Source: Eulemur rufifrons (lineage: Eukaryota > Chordata > Mammalia > Primates > Lemuridae). Taken from it: 64,000 nt of DNA. The stretch spans positions 286,117,343-286,181,342 of the forward strand of contig NC_090989.1 in the NCBI RefSeq assembly GCF_041146395.1. The letters are read 5' to 3'. Within the stretch, counting starts at the first letter, position 1. The number at the start of each line of letters is the position of its first letter. A model generated the notes under the pieces. It saw only the letters and a list, made by a program, of their open reading frames with translations. It was not told where the DNA came from and made no database searches. The position numbers were made by a program, and so were the translations under genes. Positions 1-9,691 of the stretch are shown piece after piece.

Positions 1-444
1 TGGTGGCCTTTGGTAGGCCCAGCTGTCACCTGCTGCTGTCCCCAGCAACTGGACAGACAGGCCTGGCTGTGCCCAGCAGTAGTTTGGACCATGCAGACAG
101 CTGAGGCTGTGGTCACTCCCTGGTCTCCAGTGGTGGCCACACCACTGACAACACACAGGGGGCCTGGGCAGCCCTTGGCTTGGTGCCCAGGGTGGGGTTG
201 AAGCAGCAGGGACTGTCTGTTCCTGGCTCTGGCTTTTTCTAGGACCAAGTCCCCCAAGCCCATCCCTCCTGCAGCTCCTCCATCTCTTCCCCACCCTAGT
301 CCCCCCTGGGAGCCTGCAGAGCCCCATCCCCACCTTGCGGTGTGTGCCCGAGACAGGCTCACAGCCCCACCCCCCTGTCCAGGTAGGGCCTTCACCCCAG
401 GGCCCTCAGGGAGTAGCAGGAGCACTGAGCGCAGACCCAGGTGG
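1..444. other. Sequence downstream of NSMF, nothing recognised
   Basis: GC-rich sequence without splice-framed coding similarity, repeat or RNA gene that I can recognise. In human the next gene on this side is ENTPD8, but none of it is visible here. Confidence 0.5.
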
Positions 445-1538
445 CAGCTGCAGGGAGGGTCAGGTTTAATGATCACTCTAAGGGATAATCGTACATTGTT
501 TAGAGCCAGCCCCTGCCCCAGCCCCTCTCTTGGCTGGGGACACAGCCAAATACCCTCAGACCCCTGGCTCTGCAAAAGGGGGGCCTGCCCCCCTAGCTGC
601 AGCTATATACAAGAAAGCCCACCCTGCCGGACCCTGGGCAAGGCTGTGAGGCCCCGGTCAAGTCAGGGAGCTCCCACAGCCCGCCGCCAGCCACTTGGCT
701 CTCAGGCCTGGGAGGCCAGGCCGGGCCCAGGGCCCCAGTGCACTGCACAGCCAGGTTCTCGCCCTGGGGCCTTCCCAGGCTCCCAGGCCCGTGCAGGGAG
801 GGGGCCTCCAGACTGGCAAACGCTGAGCTCAACAGCACACTGAGTGTGGGGTGGGCTCAGAGAGGTGGGGAGTAGGCTCCAGCCCAGTGCAGCCTCTGAG
901 AGGAAGGGGAGGCTCTGCCCTTCCCTCTTGCTGCCCAGGCCGCCCCTGCTGGGCCCGGCGCTGGCTGAGGTCAGAGGAAGCAGGCTGGGGTGGCAAGAGG
1001 AGTGAAAGCACAGATAGGCTCGGCCGGCACAGACGCAGCCAGGCTGGCGGCTCAGCGCCGGCCCCACACAGAGGCCACCCTGGTGCTGGTGATCAAATAC
1101 GGCAGGGAGGGATGGGGGCGGGTAGAGAGGGTCCTGAACACATAGTGGGCCACTGGGCTGGGTTGCCTATGCTGTAACTAGTAGCATAGTGCTCAACTAG
1201 CTAACCAGTAACGCTGCTTCCCTTTGAATTGTTTCGGGTGTAGAAAATTGCACTTATTTCTATGGCCCCCGAGGACGGGATTCCCAGGGTTGCAGCCTCC
1301 AGGCGAGGCTCGGGCAGGTAGGTCAGGCCTGGCCTCCCAGGACCGTGGCCTCTGTGACCCGTCAGCGCAGCGAGGACCAGACCCCACGGGAGAAACCTGA
1401 GCAACGTCTGAGGTGCCCTGAAGTGGCTCTGGGCAAGACCAGGACTGCATGGTCCCAGGTGGCATGAGGCAGCCCAGCCCCGAGTCCCCTGGTCCAGAGG
1501 AAGTGGCCTGGTGGTGACTGGGCAGTGGCCCGTGCTCC
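445..1538 (-). other. NSMF: NSMF 3' untranslated region
   Basis: Runs from the stop codon to just past an ATTAAA signal, about 1.1 kb, GC-rich. This length fits my memory of the human mRNA (about 2.9 kb in total). The exact 3' end is inferred at roughly 15-25 bases after the signal. Confidence 0.7.
465..470 (-). promoter_or_regulatory. NSMF: NSMF poly(A) signal ATTAAA
   Basis: tttaat on the plus strand reads ATTAAA on the sense strand, the commonest variant signal. No canonical AATAAA occurs between the stop codon and here that fits better. Confidence 0.65.
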
Positions 1539-1636
1539 TCACAGAACGTCGTCAAAGTCCAGCAGCTTCGAGTGCTGGCGGCTCTTCCACAGGCGGTACA
1601 GCCGGAAGTCAAAGTAGGTTTCGATCATCTGCTTCC
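1539..1636 (-). CDS. NSMF: NSMF last coding exon 16 (residues 501-532, stop)
   Basis: Encodes GKQMIETYFDFRLYRLWKSR then QHSKLLDFDDVL and TGA at 1541-1539. Acceptor CTGCCCAG. The exon runs on into the 3'UTR. Confidence 0.95.
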
Positions 1637-4600
1637 CTGGGCAGAACAGGGTGAGGCCAGGAGGTTCAGGCCTGGCCTGTGGCAGCCTGGATCCCAGCCC
1701 CGGGGCTGACCCCACTGTGGCCCCCAGAGCTGGGAATAGGCTAGGCTGACTAACCTTGGGCTGATAGCTCCAGGGGGGACTCGAAGGTGACCCTGTAAGG
1801 AGTCATGAGGGTCCTGAGGTTCCGGAACAGCTGAAAGAAAGGGCAAGGATGTGAGTATGGCAGAGGTGGGTGAAGGGAGGGATGAGAAAGGGAGGAGGAG
1901 GGGAGGGAAGGGGAGAGGAAAGGAGGGGGAGGGGGAGGGGAGGGGGAGAGAGGGGAAAGGAGGGGGAGGGGGAGGGGAGGGGGAGAGAGGGGAGAGGGGA
2001 CAAGGGAGGGCAGGGCCCACTCTCCTTGCACAGGGCATCCCCAGACCTGGCGGGACTCAGGCACAGGGGATTTCCCTAAGGGGGTTAAAGGGGAAGGAAG
2101 ACAAATGCCAAGAAGAATGGAAGGTCGTTTGCTTTTCTAGGTCTGGGTCTCCAGGAGTCGGGGAGGGCTGCTGTACCTTCTCCCCATTGGGGTTCCCCAG
2201 AATGTAGCAGCCCATGATGTGGATGACGTTTGGCTCCGGGTTCACTTTGCTCATCAAGCGGCTCAACCGCTTCCAGAAGCTGACAGGGGAGGGAGAGGTC
2301 ACCTTCGGCCCAGGTCCATAGAAAGCAGCATCGTGGGGGAGGGGTACAGGGCCAGAAGTCCCCCCAGCGCCCCCATGCCCAGTTCTCACTGAATCATGTC
2401 CTCTTCCTTCTCCACTTTGGCAAAGGTGGCCACCTTGTTCTTTAGCAGATAGAGGTGTCCGGGGCCTCCCTGCAAGAGGCCAGGGTCAGGCGTCCAGGGG
2501 TGGGGCCCAAGGGAGGCTCTCATGGGGGTGTCCACAAGCCTGCCCCCACCACACGTGCGTGCACCGGGGCCCTGGTCACCCCCAGGCAGCAAGGGTGGGG
2601 CTGATCCCACCTGGCAGAAGATCAGCATCTTCCAGATCCTGGCCCCCTTGTGGTAGACGTTCAGCTTCTTCTCTATCTCCTCTGTGGAAGGGGTGGGAGA
2701 GCGGGAGAGCGGGTGTGAGCGGCGCCTTCCCTGAGCCTCGGGGCACCCAGAGCCTGCGCGCACCCTCCCCAGCCCGAGACCAAAAGAGACGGGATTCTGC
2801 AGGGCACATACCCAGGATGTCCTCAAAGGTGGCATGCTCGTGGTCCTGGGGAGAGATACAGGCCACAAGCCACGTCAGAGCCCTTTGTGGCTGCACCCCC
2901 ACGAGGCACACCAGGGGACCTGGGGGGAGGGCGTCAGCCCTGGGTGGGGCCCAGCTGAGAGCCGCAGGAGGGACCAGCACCCATGGGGTTTTGGACGTGA
3001 GAACCCGTGGGGGCAGAGCCTGCAGGAAGGGCGCTTACGTAGAGGATGGGGATGATGGACGGGTCGTCCCTGCGAATGATGTTGGGGATGTACTCGGCTC
3101 TGGGCACCTTGGAGGAGATGAGCTGGGGAAGAGAGAGCTGCTCAGGGGCCCCCAGGCCCATCCTGGAGCAGTCGGGTGCAGCCCTGTGAAACCCCTCCCC
3201 CAGGTGCCCCCCCCTCCCTCCGGCAGCCAGCGGAGGCCGCGGGGTCCCAAGCAGAGCTGGTCAGGCTCTCAGAGAAAGGGCTGCCACTTTGCTCCGGTGA
3301 CATGGAAGAGCACTCTGGGTTGGGCCTCACCATGACCTTGGGTGGCACAAAACCCTCGGTGCTACAGGCCACAGCCTCCAGGCCCTTCTCGGTGTCCCAG
3401 TCCAGGTCCTCAAAGGCCTCGTCCAGTGTACAGTGGGAGCTCTGTAGGTCGCTGCCTGGGGGGCAGGAAGGGTCACCGGGACAGCAGACCCACAGCACCT
3501 CTTGTCCTGTCCGTGGCCCCACTGGCCCACAGAGCCCAGAAGGCACATCCTGGAGGGTCACTCCCAGCCCTGCAGAACTGGGCCACTGGCACCACTGGAA
3601 GTAGCTCCACCAGGGGAGGGGAAGACCCAGGTGGGAACAAGTGAGTGTCAGCTCTGGCCAGCTAGCCAGGAGCCTGGGGAGTGGGGGTGGGGCATCGCAG
3701 TCCCTGCCCCTCAGGGCCTCCTGGGAGTGGTCATGAGCACGGCCCTACAGGCCTCTCCTGCCCAGCACTGCCACAGTCCCTAGTTAACCCCCTCTAAGAC
3801 ACTGGAGATGAGAGAATGGCCCATCTCACAGACAGGTAAACTGAGACTGGGTGCAAAAGCGCAGAAGCCTAGTGGCCCTGACAGGGGACCCCTGCAGGAG
3901 TCTGGGGGCCTAGGGGAGCCTGTGGGGCAGGTGGGCCGGCCTGTGCCGGGGCACCTACTGTCTCGGGAGTCGTGGGAAGTGTCGGCTTTCATGGGGGTGG
4001 GGTCGCTCCAGGACCGGCTGAAGCTCCGCTCGCGCCGCTCAGCGAACGCTGCAGAGAGCAAAACTCGTATTAGCGCGGGGCCTGGGAGGGCGGGACCTGG
4101 GGAGATCCAGGCCCCGGGCTGCGGAGCCTGCGAAGAGGTGAGATGGAAGCTGGTGTGAGTGGAGCCTTAGTCACACAAGGTAGATAGACAGTGACCAGTG
4201 TCAGGGTTAGCCCAGAGAGTAGAGCCAGGAAATGCTAGGGCGAAGGGGACGGGGCCTGGGAACACTGGGACAGAGCAGGGAGGGGGCAGAGCCTGGAGGA
4301 GAAAGTAGGGCGGAAGGGGTTGGAGCCTGGGAACATGGGCGGGCAGCAGTGGGATGCGGGCGGAGCCTGGGGAAACATTGGGGCGGAGCCAGGGGCCACC
4401 CAGGGCAGGGATGGGGCGGAGTCTGGGTGGGGCGAGGCTGGTGGGCGTGGCCTGGGGCAGAACACTGCGGGAGGGCAGGGCTGGAGCGCGGTCCAGGAAC
4501 GCGGGTCTTAGCGCAGCCGGCAGCACACAAAGCCCCACCTGGCCAAGCGCAGCGCCCCGCCCGCCACCCCCAGGTCTTACTCTGGGCCTTCACCCTCCGG

Positions 4601-7600
4601 CTGCCGACCATGCGCAGGTGCTTGCGGAAGTTCCTGGGGAAGGAAGCAGGGAGCTGAGGGCCGTGAGGGGGCGGGCAGCAGCCCCCGACACTCCAGAAGC
4701 TCCTCTACTCTTGCCCCTTTCCGTGTGGGACGCAAATGCTCTCCCTGGCTCCACTCACCCACCACCCAAAGGCAAATCCCATCCAGTCTCTCTCCTACCA
4801 AGAACCCCCCCAGGGCTCTCCTTTGTCCCCAGATCAAGCCACCACTTACACTCCTCGGTGACCCTGCACATTCAGGCACTCCTGAGCTGTCCTTTCTCTC
4901 CCTGGGCCCAACCACACCCTGAATCCCGCTGGGCCTCCCTTCCCAGGTGGGCCAGGCCAGGGCAGGGCTCCTATCTGCACCCCCCCCAGGGCGGTGTGGG
5001 GCCTGCAGATGCCCCCCCCCCCCCGCCACCGCCACTGTATCCCCAGGCGACCTCCAAGGCAGGTCCTCTCTTCCCCCAAACTTTGTACCCTGCCAAAGCC
5101 CAATGTCCAAAACGGACAAACAAGCTTCCCAGACATCTCTGTGGTTGGTGGGAGTGGGGGAGGGTAGGCCTTGCCACGGGCCCCACAGCTCTGGGCTTTG
5201 GGGCCAGACAGAGAGACAGATGGGCGGGCTGGCTGCAGCTGGACTGTCAATGTACCCTCAAAATGTAAGCCTGGGGGTGAAACAGTACCCTGCAGCCAGG
5301 CCACACGGCCTCTCCTGCCTGCCACGTCCCCAGAGCAGGGCCAGGCCAGTGGTCGCCACCACCCTTCCCCATCAGGTCTGCCAGGGCCGGGAGGGCCCAG
5401 CCAGGCCAGCACAGACCAGAGGTGGACCCTGGTGGCGAGTGGCTGGCAGGCCCTACCTCTGGATTACAGACGCGGAATCATTCTCCCGTTTCCGGCGCTT
5501 CCTCTCTGCGTAGCCCCTGAACACCCTGGGAAACCGCCACGAGTCAGCACTGCCCTTGGCCAGAGGCAGGAGGGATACAAACGTGGGGACAGAGGCACAC
5601 ACACAGGACCCAGCGGGGCCTCCGGGGCACAGGGCCTGGCAGAGGAGTCCTGGCCTGCCTCACCCGTCTGAGGCCCGGCTCTCGGCAGACCCTGCTGCGG
5701 CCTCAGTGCCCACAGGGAGCCGGGCCCATGCAAAGCACTCCCTCATAGTCAAGGCCCAGGTCTCTGGCCTGCCCAAACCTGTACGGGGGCAGGAGGTCCC
5801 CCCAGGGACAAGAGCTGTGCCCTTAGGCACAAAGTCATACAGGGTACTTACGAGATGCTGAAGCCACAGCCGGAAGGGACGGCATGAGAGGGAAGACATA
5901 GTGAGCCTCAGCCCTGGGCCTCCCCTCAGCCCCTCCAGGGCCCTGCAGTTAGTTCCCTTCTTGTCATTGACTCAGAGGGTCCCTCACAGGTACCCCAGCC
6001 ACCAGCAGGACACTGGCTATGTTGTGGGCCAGCCCTGAAAGGGCAGCGGAAGCTAATGTCACTGTGGCTCATGCCACCAGGTGCTATGACCTGGTCAGGC
6101 TGGGCTGGGAGGGGAGGAGAGGGGGGTGAGGTGGGAGAGTCCTGCAGAGGCCTGACTGTGCCCTGCCTGTCGGGGACAGCAGCCTAGGGCAGGGGTGGGG
6201 AGGGAGCTTCTTGGTGCAGGGGCCTCTGCAGCAAAGGGCACCGCCCTGGAAGGAACCCCACAACAGAAAACCCAGATGTATGTCAAAGGTGGAGAAGAGC
6301 AAAGCCCCAGAAGACCCCTAGGTTGTGATCACCTGTGGCACACAGGAAACAGAAGGAGGCTGCTGTCTGGGCTGCGAGAGAGGGCAGACTCAGGCTGAGG
6401 ACGTGTGGCGGGCTCAGGAGAACCAGGGCCCACCCCACACACCCACTCACAGCTGCATTGGCTGCAGCCCTGTGCCAGGTCCCCAGGCCAGAGGGACTGT
6501 GGGGACGGGGTGAGGCACGTACTCTCGGGTGGGGGAGAGTAGCCAGCTGGCTCCCCGGGCAGGCCTGGCACAGCATGGGGGCACGGGCTGTTCAGAACCA
6601 GCTCCCGGAGCCCAGAGTCTGGGAAAGGGTGGTCAGTATTTCCTGAGCACCAGAAAGAGGCCACTGGTCCTGACCCTGAGCAGCAGGCACAAGACTCACG
6701 CTTGCATAGTTGTGGTTGCTGCCTGGAAGCTGAAAAGGTTTTCCTTGGGGAACCAGGTACGGATGGGGACGTCATCTGAGAGGCAAAAGGAGAGGTGACT
6801 TCAGGTGTGCTGGGGGTTCCTTGGGGAAGGGAATGCTTCCAGGCCCAGGCATCAGCCACAGCCCACAGAGGCCCCAGCCCTCTCTCAGGTCGGAGTGTGG
6901 GTGCAGGTCAGCATCCCCTAGCGAGACCAGAGGCAGCGTCTGCATGCCCAGCTGCTCACTCACCAACACCATGCTCAGAAGCTTGGTGACTTGATGCTTT
7001 GATTTTTTTTTTAACTTTCCCTTTGACCACTCAAAATTTGAGGAACATTTGTTCCTTTGAAAGCACAGTCTGTCTCCAGGGGTGCCCAGAAAAGGATTCA
7101 TCTCATCTCCCTTGGGGAGAAGGGTCTCCGGGGCATTCTCTGTAGCCCCCATGCTCCCATATCAGCCTGCCCAGATCCTCCCCTCCTTGGGCCCTTCGAG
7201 GAGGACCAGTTAGAGGCCCTCACTGAGGCTGGACACCACCCTGCTGAGGGCTGACCCTCTCCAGGGCTCTATAGACCTTCCCGGATGCCCAAGTGTGGGG
7301 CTGGCACAATGTCCCAGGGAGGCCTCTCTGCGGGATGGCGCAGCTACCAGACATGACCCCACAACCCTGGGAAGAGGCTACTGACCGGCTGGGTCCCAGG
7401 CAGCCCCCCAGGACTCCCTGAAGGCAGCCCCCCAGGACTCCCTGAAGGCAGCCCCCCAGGACTCCCTGAAGGCAGCCCAGTCTTCTGTGTAAGCCATGTT
7501 TCCTGCCTGTGCATCCTTCAAGATGCTCCCAGGAGCGTCCTCTGGGAGGCACTGTTTGAACTGGTGCTGGCAGGGCCAAAGCTGACCACGAGGCCTGGCA

Positions 7601-9439
7601 GATCTTCGCTGAGGAGCTGAGGGAGCCCACAGCTCACGGGGTATGGGGGTGGATGGAGGCAGGAGCCCCAGAGGTTTAATCTTGAGTCTGCTGGCACACT
7701 CTGACCTGGGCAACCTTCCCTTCCCCCTGTGCGGCACCAGCACACCACCCCAACCTGTCTGTGCCGAGACAAGCCCCTTACCTGACACGCGGTCGACACT
7801 GTACATCCTTTCCAGCTTCTTGCGGCGGCCAGAGGCATCGGGCAGAGGTGGCTGGTCCAGCCCAAAGGCCCGAGGGGAAGGGCCAGGGGCCAGCTGGGCA
7901 CATCCGGGACACTCCTTGGAACCCTGGCGGCTGCCTGCCCAGCTCTGGCAGGGCCTGCTGACATCCTCGTGGCTGCTGCCAGGGCTGGCGCGCAGGGGCT
8001 GGCTGTGGTGGTGAGGGTGCCGCTCCCGCGGGCCCCGCCCCTTCACCACAGCCAGCTCGATGGCCTCAGCCTTGGGGCTGGGGAGCAGAGCTGGTTCCCC
8101 AGAGATGGTGTACACACGGGGCTGGGGACCCTCACCAGCCGGCTCCCCACCGATGGCCTCCTCTGAGAGGCTGCCTTCGTAGCGGCCATTGGAGACAAGG
8201 GAGAGGCGGCGCTTGTTCTGGGGGGCTGGCTGCATCTCGGGGGACCCGTCGTGGCCAGAGTAGGCGTCAGCCAGCAGGTGGTCTGGGAGAGAGGCACCAG
8301 GTGGGCCTGCAGGCACCTGACCTGATATGGGGACTGGGGCTACCCAGACCCTAAGCGCTGACACTTTTGGGAAGTGTCTAAGCCCCTCCCACCTCCTTTA
8401 GGGCCAGAAGCCCTGGTGTGCAGGAAGGGGAGGGGAAAGACAAGCCGTGCTACCTGTGCGTGGTCCTGGGGGCTAAGAACAGACAAGCCATCCCCCAGCA
8501 AGCAATCACGGTTTGCCTGGTGCCAACTTCTCCCCTCCTCCCACCAGCTGGCCCCAGAGACAGTGGTGCCAGCCCTAGGGTGCCAGGAGGCCTGTTGCCA
8601 TGCCAACGGCCTAGGCAGGGTGGGTGCCATGGTGATGAGTGACTCCAAGCTGCTCCTAGGGCTCTGGGCAGGGACGTGAGGAAGCCAGTCCTGCAGGGCA
8701 TCTGTTGCCCAACCACTGCCACTCCACCCCTGGTGAGGCAGGTTACGTGTGCCTTAGGTTGGGGGGTCTCAGACCCACCCTGGTATTGCCTCACAGGCCC
8801 CCACCTGCACCGTTGCGGTTCTCAGGGTGACTCTGGGACAGGTACTCTCCAAACGCTCGGGCTGCTCTGCAGGGTGGGCAGAGGAGGCACTGTCAGTGCA
8901 CGCAGCCCACCCTGGCCAGAGCCTGGGGTCCCCGCCCCCACACAGGCCCACCCCGCCAACAAGAGAAGGTCGGGGACCATCCATCTCCAGAAACCCCAGG
9001 GATCCTCCGGTCCTAGTGCACCTTGGCCAGACTTGCAGGCCATGGCCCGATCCAGTGGAACAGTGGGGTCGTGAGGCCAGAGGCCCACTCCCGACCCGGG
9101 GCGCCCACTCGCCCACCACTGGCTCAGCGAGGGGAGGACTGGAGAGGGTACCAGGAGAGGGAGACGCGGCGAGAAGGCGTGGGGGAGGGGGCGCTGGGTA
9201 CGGGAGAGGCGCCGCAATGGGAAAGGCTCGAGGGGCGGGTGGGGGCGGTGGGGAGCGCGGGGCGAGCAGCGTGGGGCGAGCGAGGGGGGCGGGGGGCACG
9301 CGAGCCGGTCCGGGGTCTGGACTCTAGGCCGGTGGAGACGCCCAGGGCGGGGGTCCCCGCGCACTCACCGCACTTTGGCCGCCACCGAGGACATGGCCTC
9401 GCTCCTCAACGCCCTCCTCCTGGAGGCGGCGGCGCCCAT
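1539..9439 (-). CDS. NSMF: NSMF, complete coding region in 16 exons (NMDA receptor synaptonuclear signalling and neuronal migration factor; Jacob/NELF)
   Basis: Sixteen exons join without a phase break into 532 codons plus TGA; the human protein is about 530 residues. The start MGAAAS (residues 1-6) has Gly2 and a small residue at 6, fitting the N-myristoylation known for this protein. Residues 45-212 are one large, Ser/Pro-rich exon holding a His cluster (HPHHHSQ). A basic cluster, RKRRKR, near residue 250 fits a nuclear localisation signal and is followed by an IQ-like stretch (SVIQRNFRKHLRM). The C-terminal half (residues 310-532) is nearly identical to my memory of the human protein and ends LLDFDDVL. 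The family carries NMDA-receptor activity from synapses to the nucleus, binds caldendrin, affects CREB and dendrites, and is linked to GnRH-neuron migration. The start ATG has A at -3 and G at +4. No frameshift or internal stop was seen. Identity rests on remembered homology, but agreement of all splice phases makes it very secure. Confidence 0.97.
1755..1830 (-). CDS. NSMF: NSMF coding exon 15 (residues 476-501)
   Basis: Encodes LFRNLRTLMTPYRVTFESPL then ELSAQ. Acceptor TTTCTTTCAG, donor GTTAGT. Confidence 0.94.
1867..2003. repeat. GA-rich polypurine tract (polypyrimidine on the NSMF sense strand)
   Basis: About 137 bases almost purely G and A, made of runs such as 'gggagggggagagagggg'. It lies between NSMF exons 14 and 15, beginning about 35 bases upstream of the exon 15 acceptor on the sense strand. 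It spawns low-complexity open frames (poly Pro/Ser/Leu) that are not genes. Confidence 0.9.
2177..2279 (-). CDS. NSMF: NSMF coding exon 14 (residues 441-475)
   Basis: Encodes FWKRLSRLMSKVNPEPNVIH through GNPNGEK. Acceptor CCTGTCAG, donor GTACAG. The next intron contains a long polypyrimidine block on the transcribed sense strand. Confidence 0.94.
2390..2469 (-). CDS. NSMF: NSMF coding exon 13 (residues 415-441)
   Basis: Encodes GGPGHLYLLKNKVATFAKVE then KEEDMI and two bases of His. Acceptor CTCTTGCAG, donor GTGAGA. Confidence 0.94.
2611..2681 (-). CDS. NSMF: NSMF coding exon 12 (residues 391-414)
   Basis: Encodes EEIEKKLNVYHKGARIWKML then IFCQ. Acceptor TTCCACAG, donor GTGGGA. Confidence 0.94.
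2812..2845 (-). CDS. NSMF: NSMF coding exon 11 (residues 380-391)
   Basis: A short 34-base exon encoding DHEHATFEDIL plus one base of Glu. Acceptor CCCCAG, donor GTATGT. Confidence 0.92.
3039..3122 (-). CDS. NSMF: NSMF coding exon 10 (residues 352-379)
   Basis: Encodes LISSKVPRAEYIPNIIRRDD then PSIIPILY. Two residues differ from my memory of human (Arg for Lys, Asn for Thr). 84 bases, phase 0 at both ends. Confidence 0.94.
3331..3455 (-). CDS. NSMF: NSMF coding exon 9 (residues 310-351)
   Basis: Encodes SDLQSSHCTLDEAFEDLDWD through EGFVPPKVM. Starts the strongly conserved C-terminal half. Acceptor CCCCCCAG, donor GTGAGG. Confidence 0.94.
3959..4048 (-). CDS. NSMF: NSMF coding exon 8 (residues 280-310)
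   Basis: Encodes TFAERRERSFSRSWSDPT and on to SHDSRD, rich in Arg and Ser, with likely basophilic-kinase sites. 90 bases, with the phase preserved if skipped. Acceptor TCTGCAG, donor GTAGGT. Confidence 0.93.
4581..4633 (-). CDS. NSMF: NSMF coding exon 7 (residues 262-280)
   Basis: Encodes RNFRKHLRMVGSRRVKAQ and ends after one base of a Thr codon. Completes the IQ-like basic helix. Acceptor TTCCCCAG, donor GTAAGA. Confidence 0.93.
5457..5525 (-). CDS. NSMF: NSMF coding exon 6 (residues 239-262)
   Basis: Encodes VFRGYAERKRRKRENDSASV and IQ. It holds the basic cluster that fits the nuclear localisation signal and the first part of the IQ-like motif. Acceptor TTTCCCAG, donor GTAGGG. Confidence 0.93.
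5852..5857 (-). CDS. NSMF: NSMF 6-base microexon (residues 237-239, adds Ile-Ser)
   Basis: CATCTC sits between TGGCTTCAG and the strong donor GTAAGTACC. With the flanking exons it reads GCC ATC TCG GTG (A-I-S-V), the sequence I recall from human NSMF. Skipping keeps frame and gives A-V. It lies about 840 bases after exon 4 and 330 before the next exon. Its presence is inferred from splice signals and the expected protein. Confidence 0.85.
6700..6775 (-). CDS. NSMF: NSMF coding exon 4 (residues 212-237)
   Basis: Encodes DDVPIRTWFPKENLFSFQ and TTTMQ, with Val where I recall Ile in human. Ends after two bases (GC) of an Ala codon, which the 6-base microexon completes. Donor GTGAGT. Confidence 0.92.
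7399..7479. repeat. 24-bp tandem triplicate in NSMF intron 3
   Basis: Three identical 24-base units (7399-7422, 7423-7446, 7447-7470) plus a partial fourth. Each begins ggcagccccccaggactccc. On the sense strand each unit carries a TTCAGGGAG acceptor-like motif. Confidence 0.95.
7782..8282 (-). CDS. NSMF: NSMF coding exon 3, the large central exon (residues 45-212)
   Basis: 501 bases encoding DHLLADAYSGHDGSPEMQPA through KKLERMYSVDRVS. It carries the HPHHHSQ cluster, many Ser-Pro sites and a dibasic RRKKLER segment. Acceptor TCTCCCAG and donor GTAAGG. The reading frame stays open about 400 bases into the following intron. Confidence 0.94.
8805..8866 (-). CDS. NSMF: NSMF coding exon 2 (residues 24-45)
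   Basis: Encodes RAARAFGEYLSQSHPENRNG between a CTCTGCAG-type acceptor and a GGTG donor. Enters with 2 bases of a split Arg codon and leaves 1 base of an Asp codon. Confidence 0.93.
9369..9439 (-). CDS. NSMF: NSMF coding exon 1 (residues 1-24)
   Basis: Starts at ATG 9439-9437 and encodes MGAAASRRRALRSEAM and onward to AKVR. The donor GTGAGT follows at 9368. It lies inside the CpG island, and the 5'UTR continues upstream above 9439. Confidence 0.93.
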
Positions 9440-9683
9440 GATCGAGGCGGCCGCGCATCCCCCGGGCCTCAGAGCGCGCCCCGCGCCCGCCGCCTCCGCC
9501 GGGGGAGTCGCGCCGCGCCGGGGGTCGCGGTCAGGGTTGCGCTCGCGCTCGGGATCGCCCTCGCGCTCAGGGTCGGGGTCGGGGTCGGGCCCGGGTCCCG
9601 CATGGCCTCGCCCGGCGCTCCGCGCGTCCCGCCGCTCTGGGGAGAGCTGTGCCCGGGCCGGGGGCGGGCAGCTCCGCCCACCG

Positions 9684-9691
9684 TGACGTCA
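9684..9691 (-). promoter_or_regulatory. NSMF: Full palindromic CRE (TGACGTCA) in the NSMF promoter
   Basis: Exact consensus cyclic-AMP response element followed at once by a GC box. The CREB/ATF family binds this palindrome. Its place next to a CpG-island promoter fits a functional, activity-responsive site, but function is inferred. Confidence 0.75.

Larger units (their letters stand above)
1637..9368. other. NSMF: Introns of NSMF
   Basis: Fifteen short introns, about 110 to 1,010 bases, GC-rich and free of SINE and LINE insertions, unlike PNPLA7. Noted contents: GA tract 1867-2003; a decayed purine-rich minisatellite 4230-4470 with repeated 'gcggagcctgggga'-like units; a poly-C run near 5013-5025; and a 24-bp triplicate 7399-7479. 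In 3456-3958, 5526-6699, 8283-8804 and 8867-9368 I see nothing beyond splice signals and the microexon. Confidence 0.75.

Noticed and set aside
340..1177. Open frames on both strands near the left edge
   Set aside because: They overlap the NSMF 3'UTR, have no recognisable similarity, and are long only because the sequence is GC-rich.
1625..2079. Poly-Pro/Ser and Gly/Glu-rich open frames
   Set aside because: Low-complexity translation of the GA tract on both strands, inside an NSMF intron.
2682..2811. Mirtron in a short NSMF intron (human has MIR7114 in this gene, as I recall)
   Set aside because: The intron end resembles but does not match the mature sequence I remember, and no convincing hairpin could be read by eye. 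Not reported as a feature.
4354..5671. Plus-strand frames up to 304 codons
   Set aside because: They run antisense through NSMF introns and exons 6-7 and contain Pro/Gly-rich chance sequence. The real coding frames are on the minus strand.
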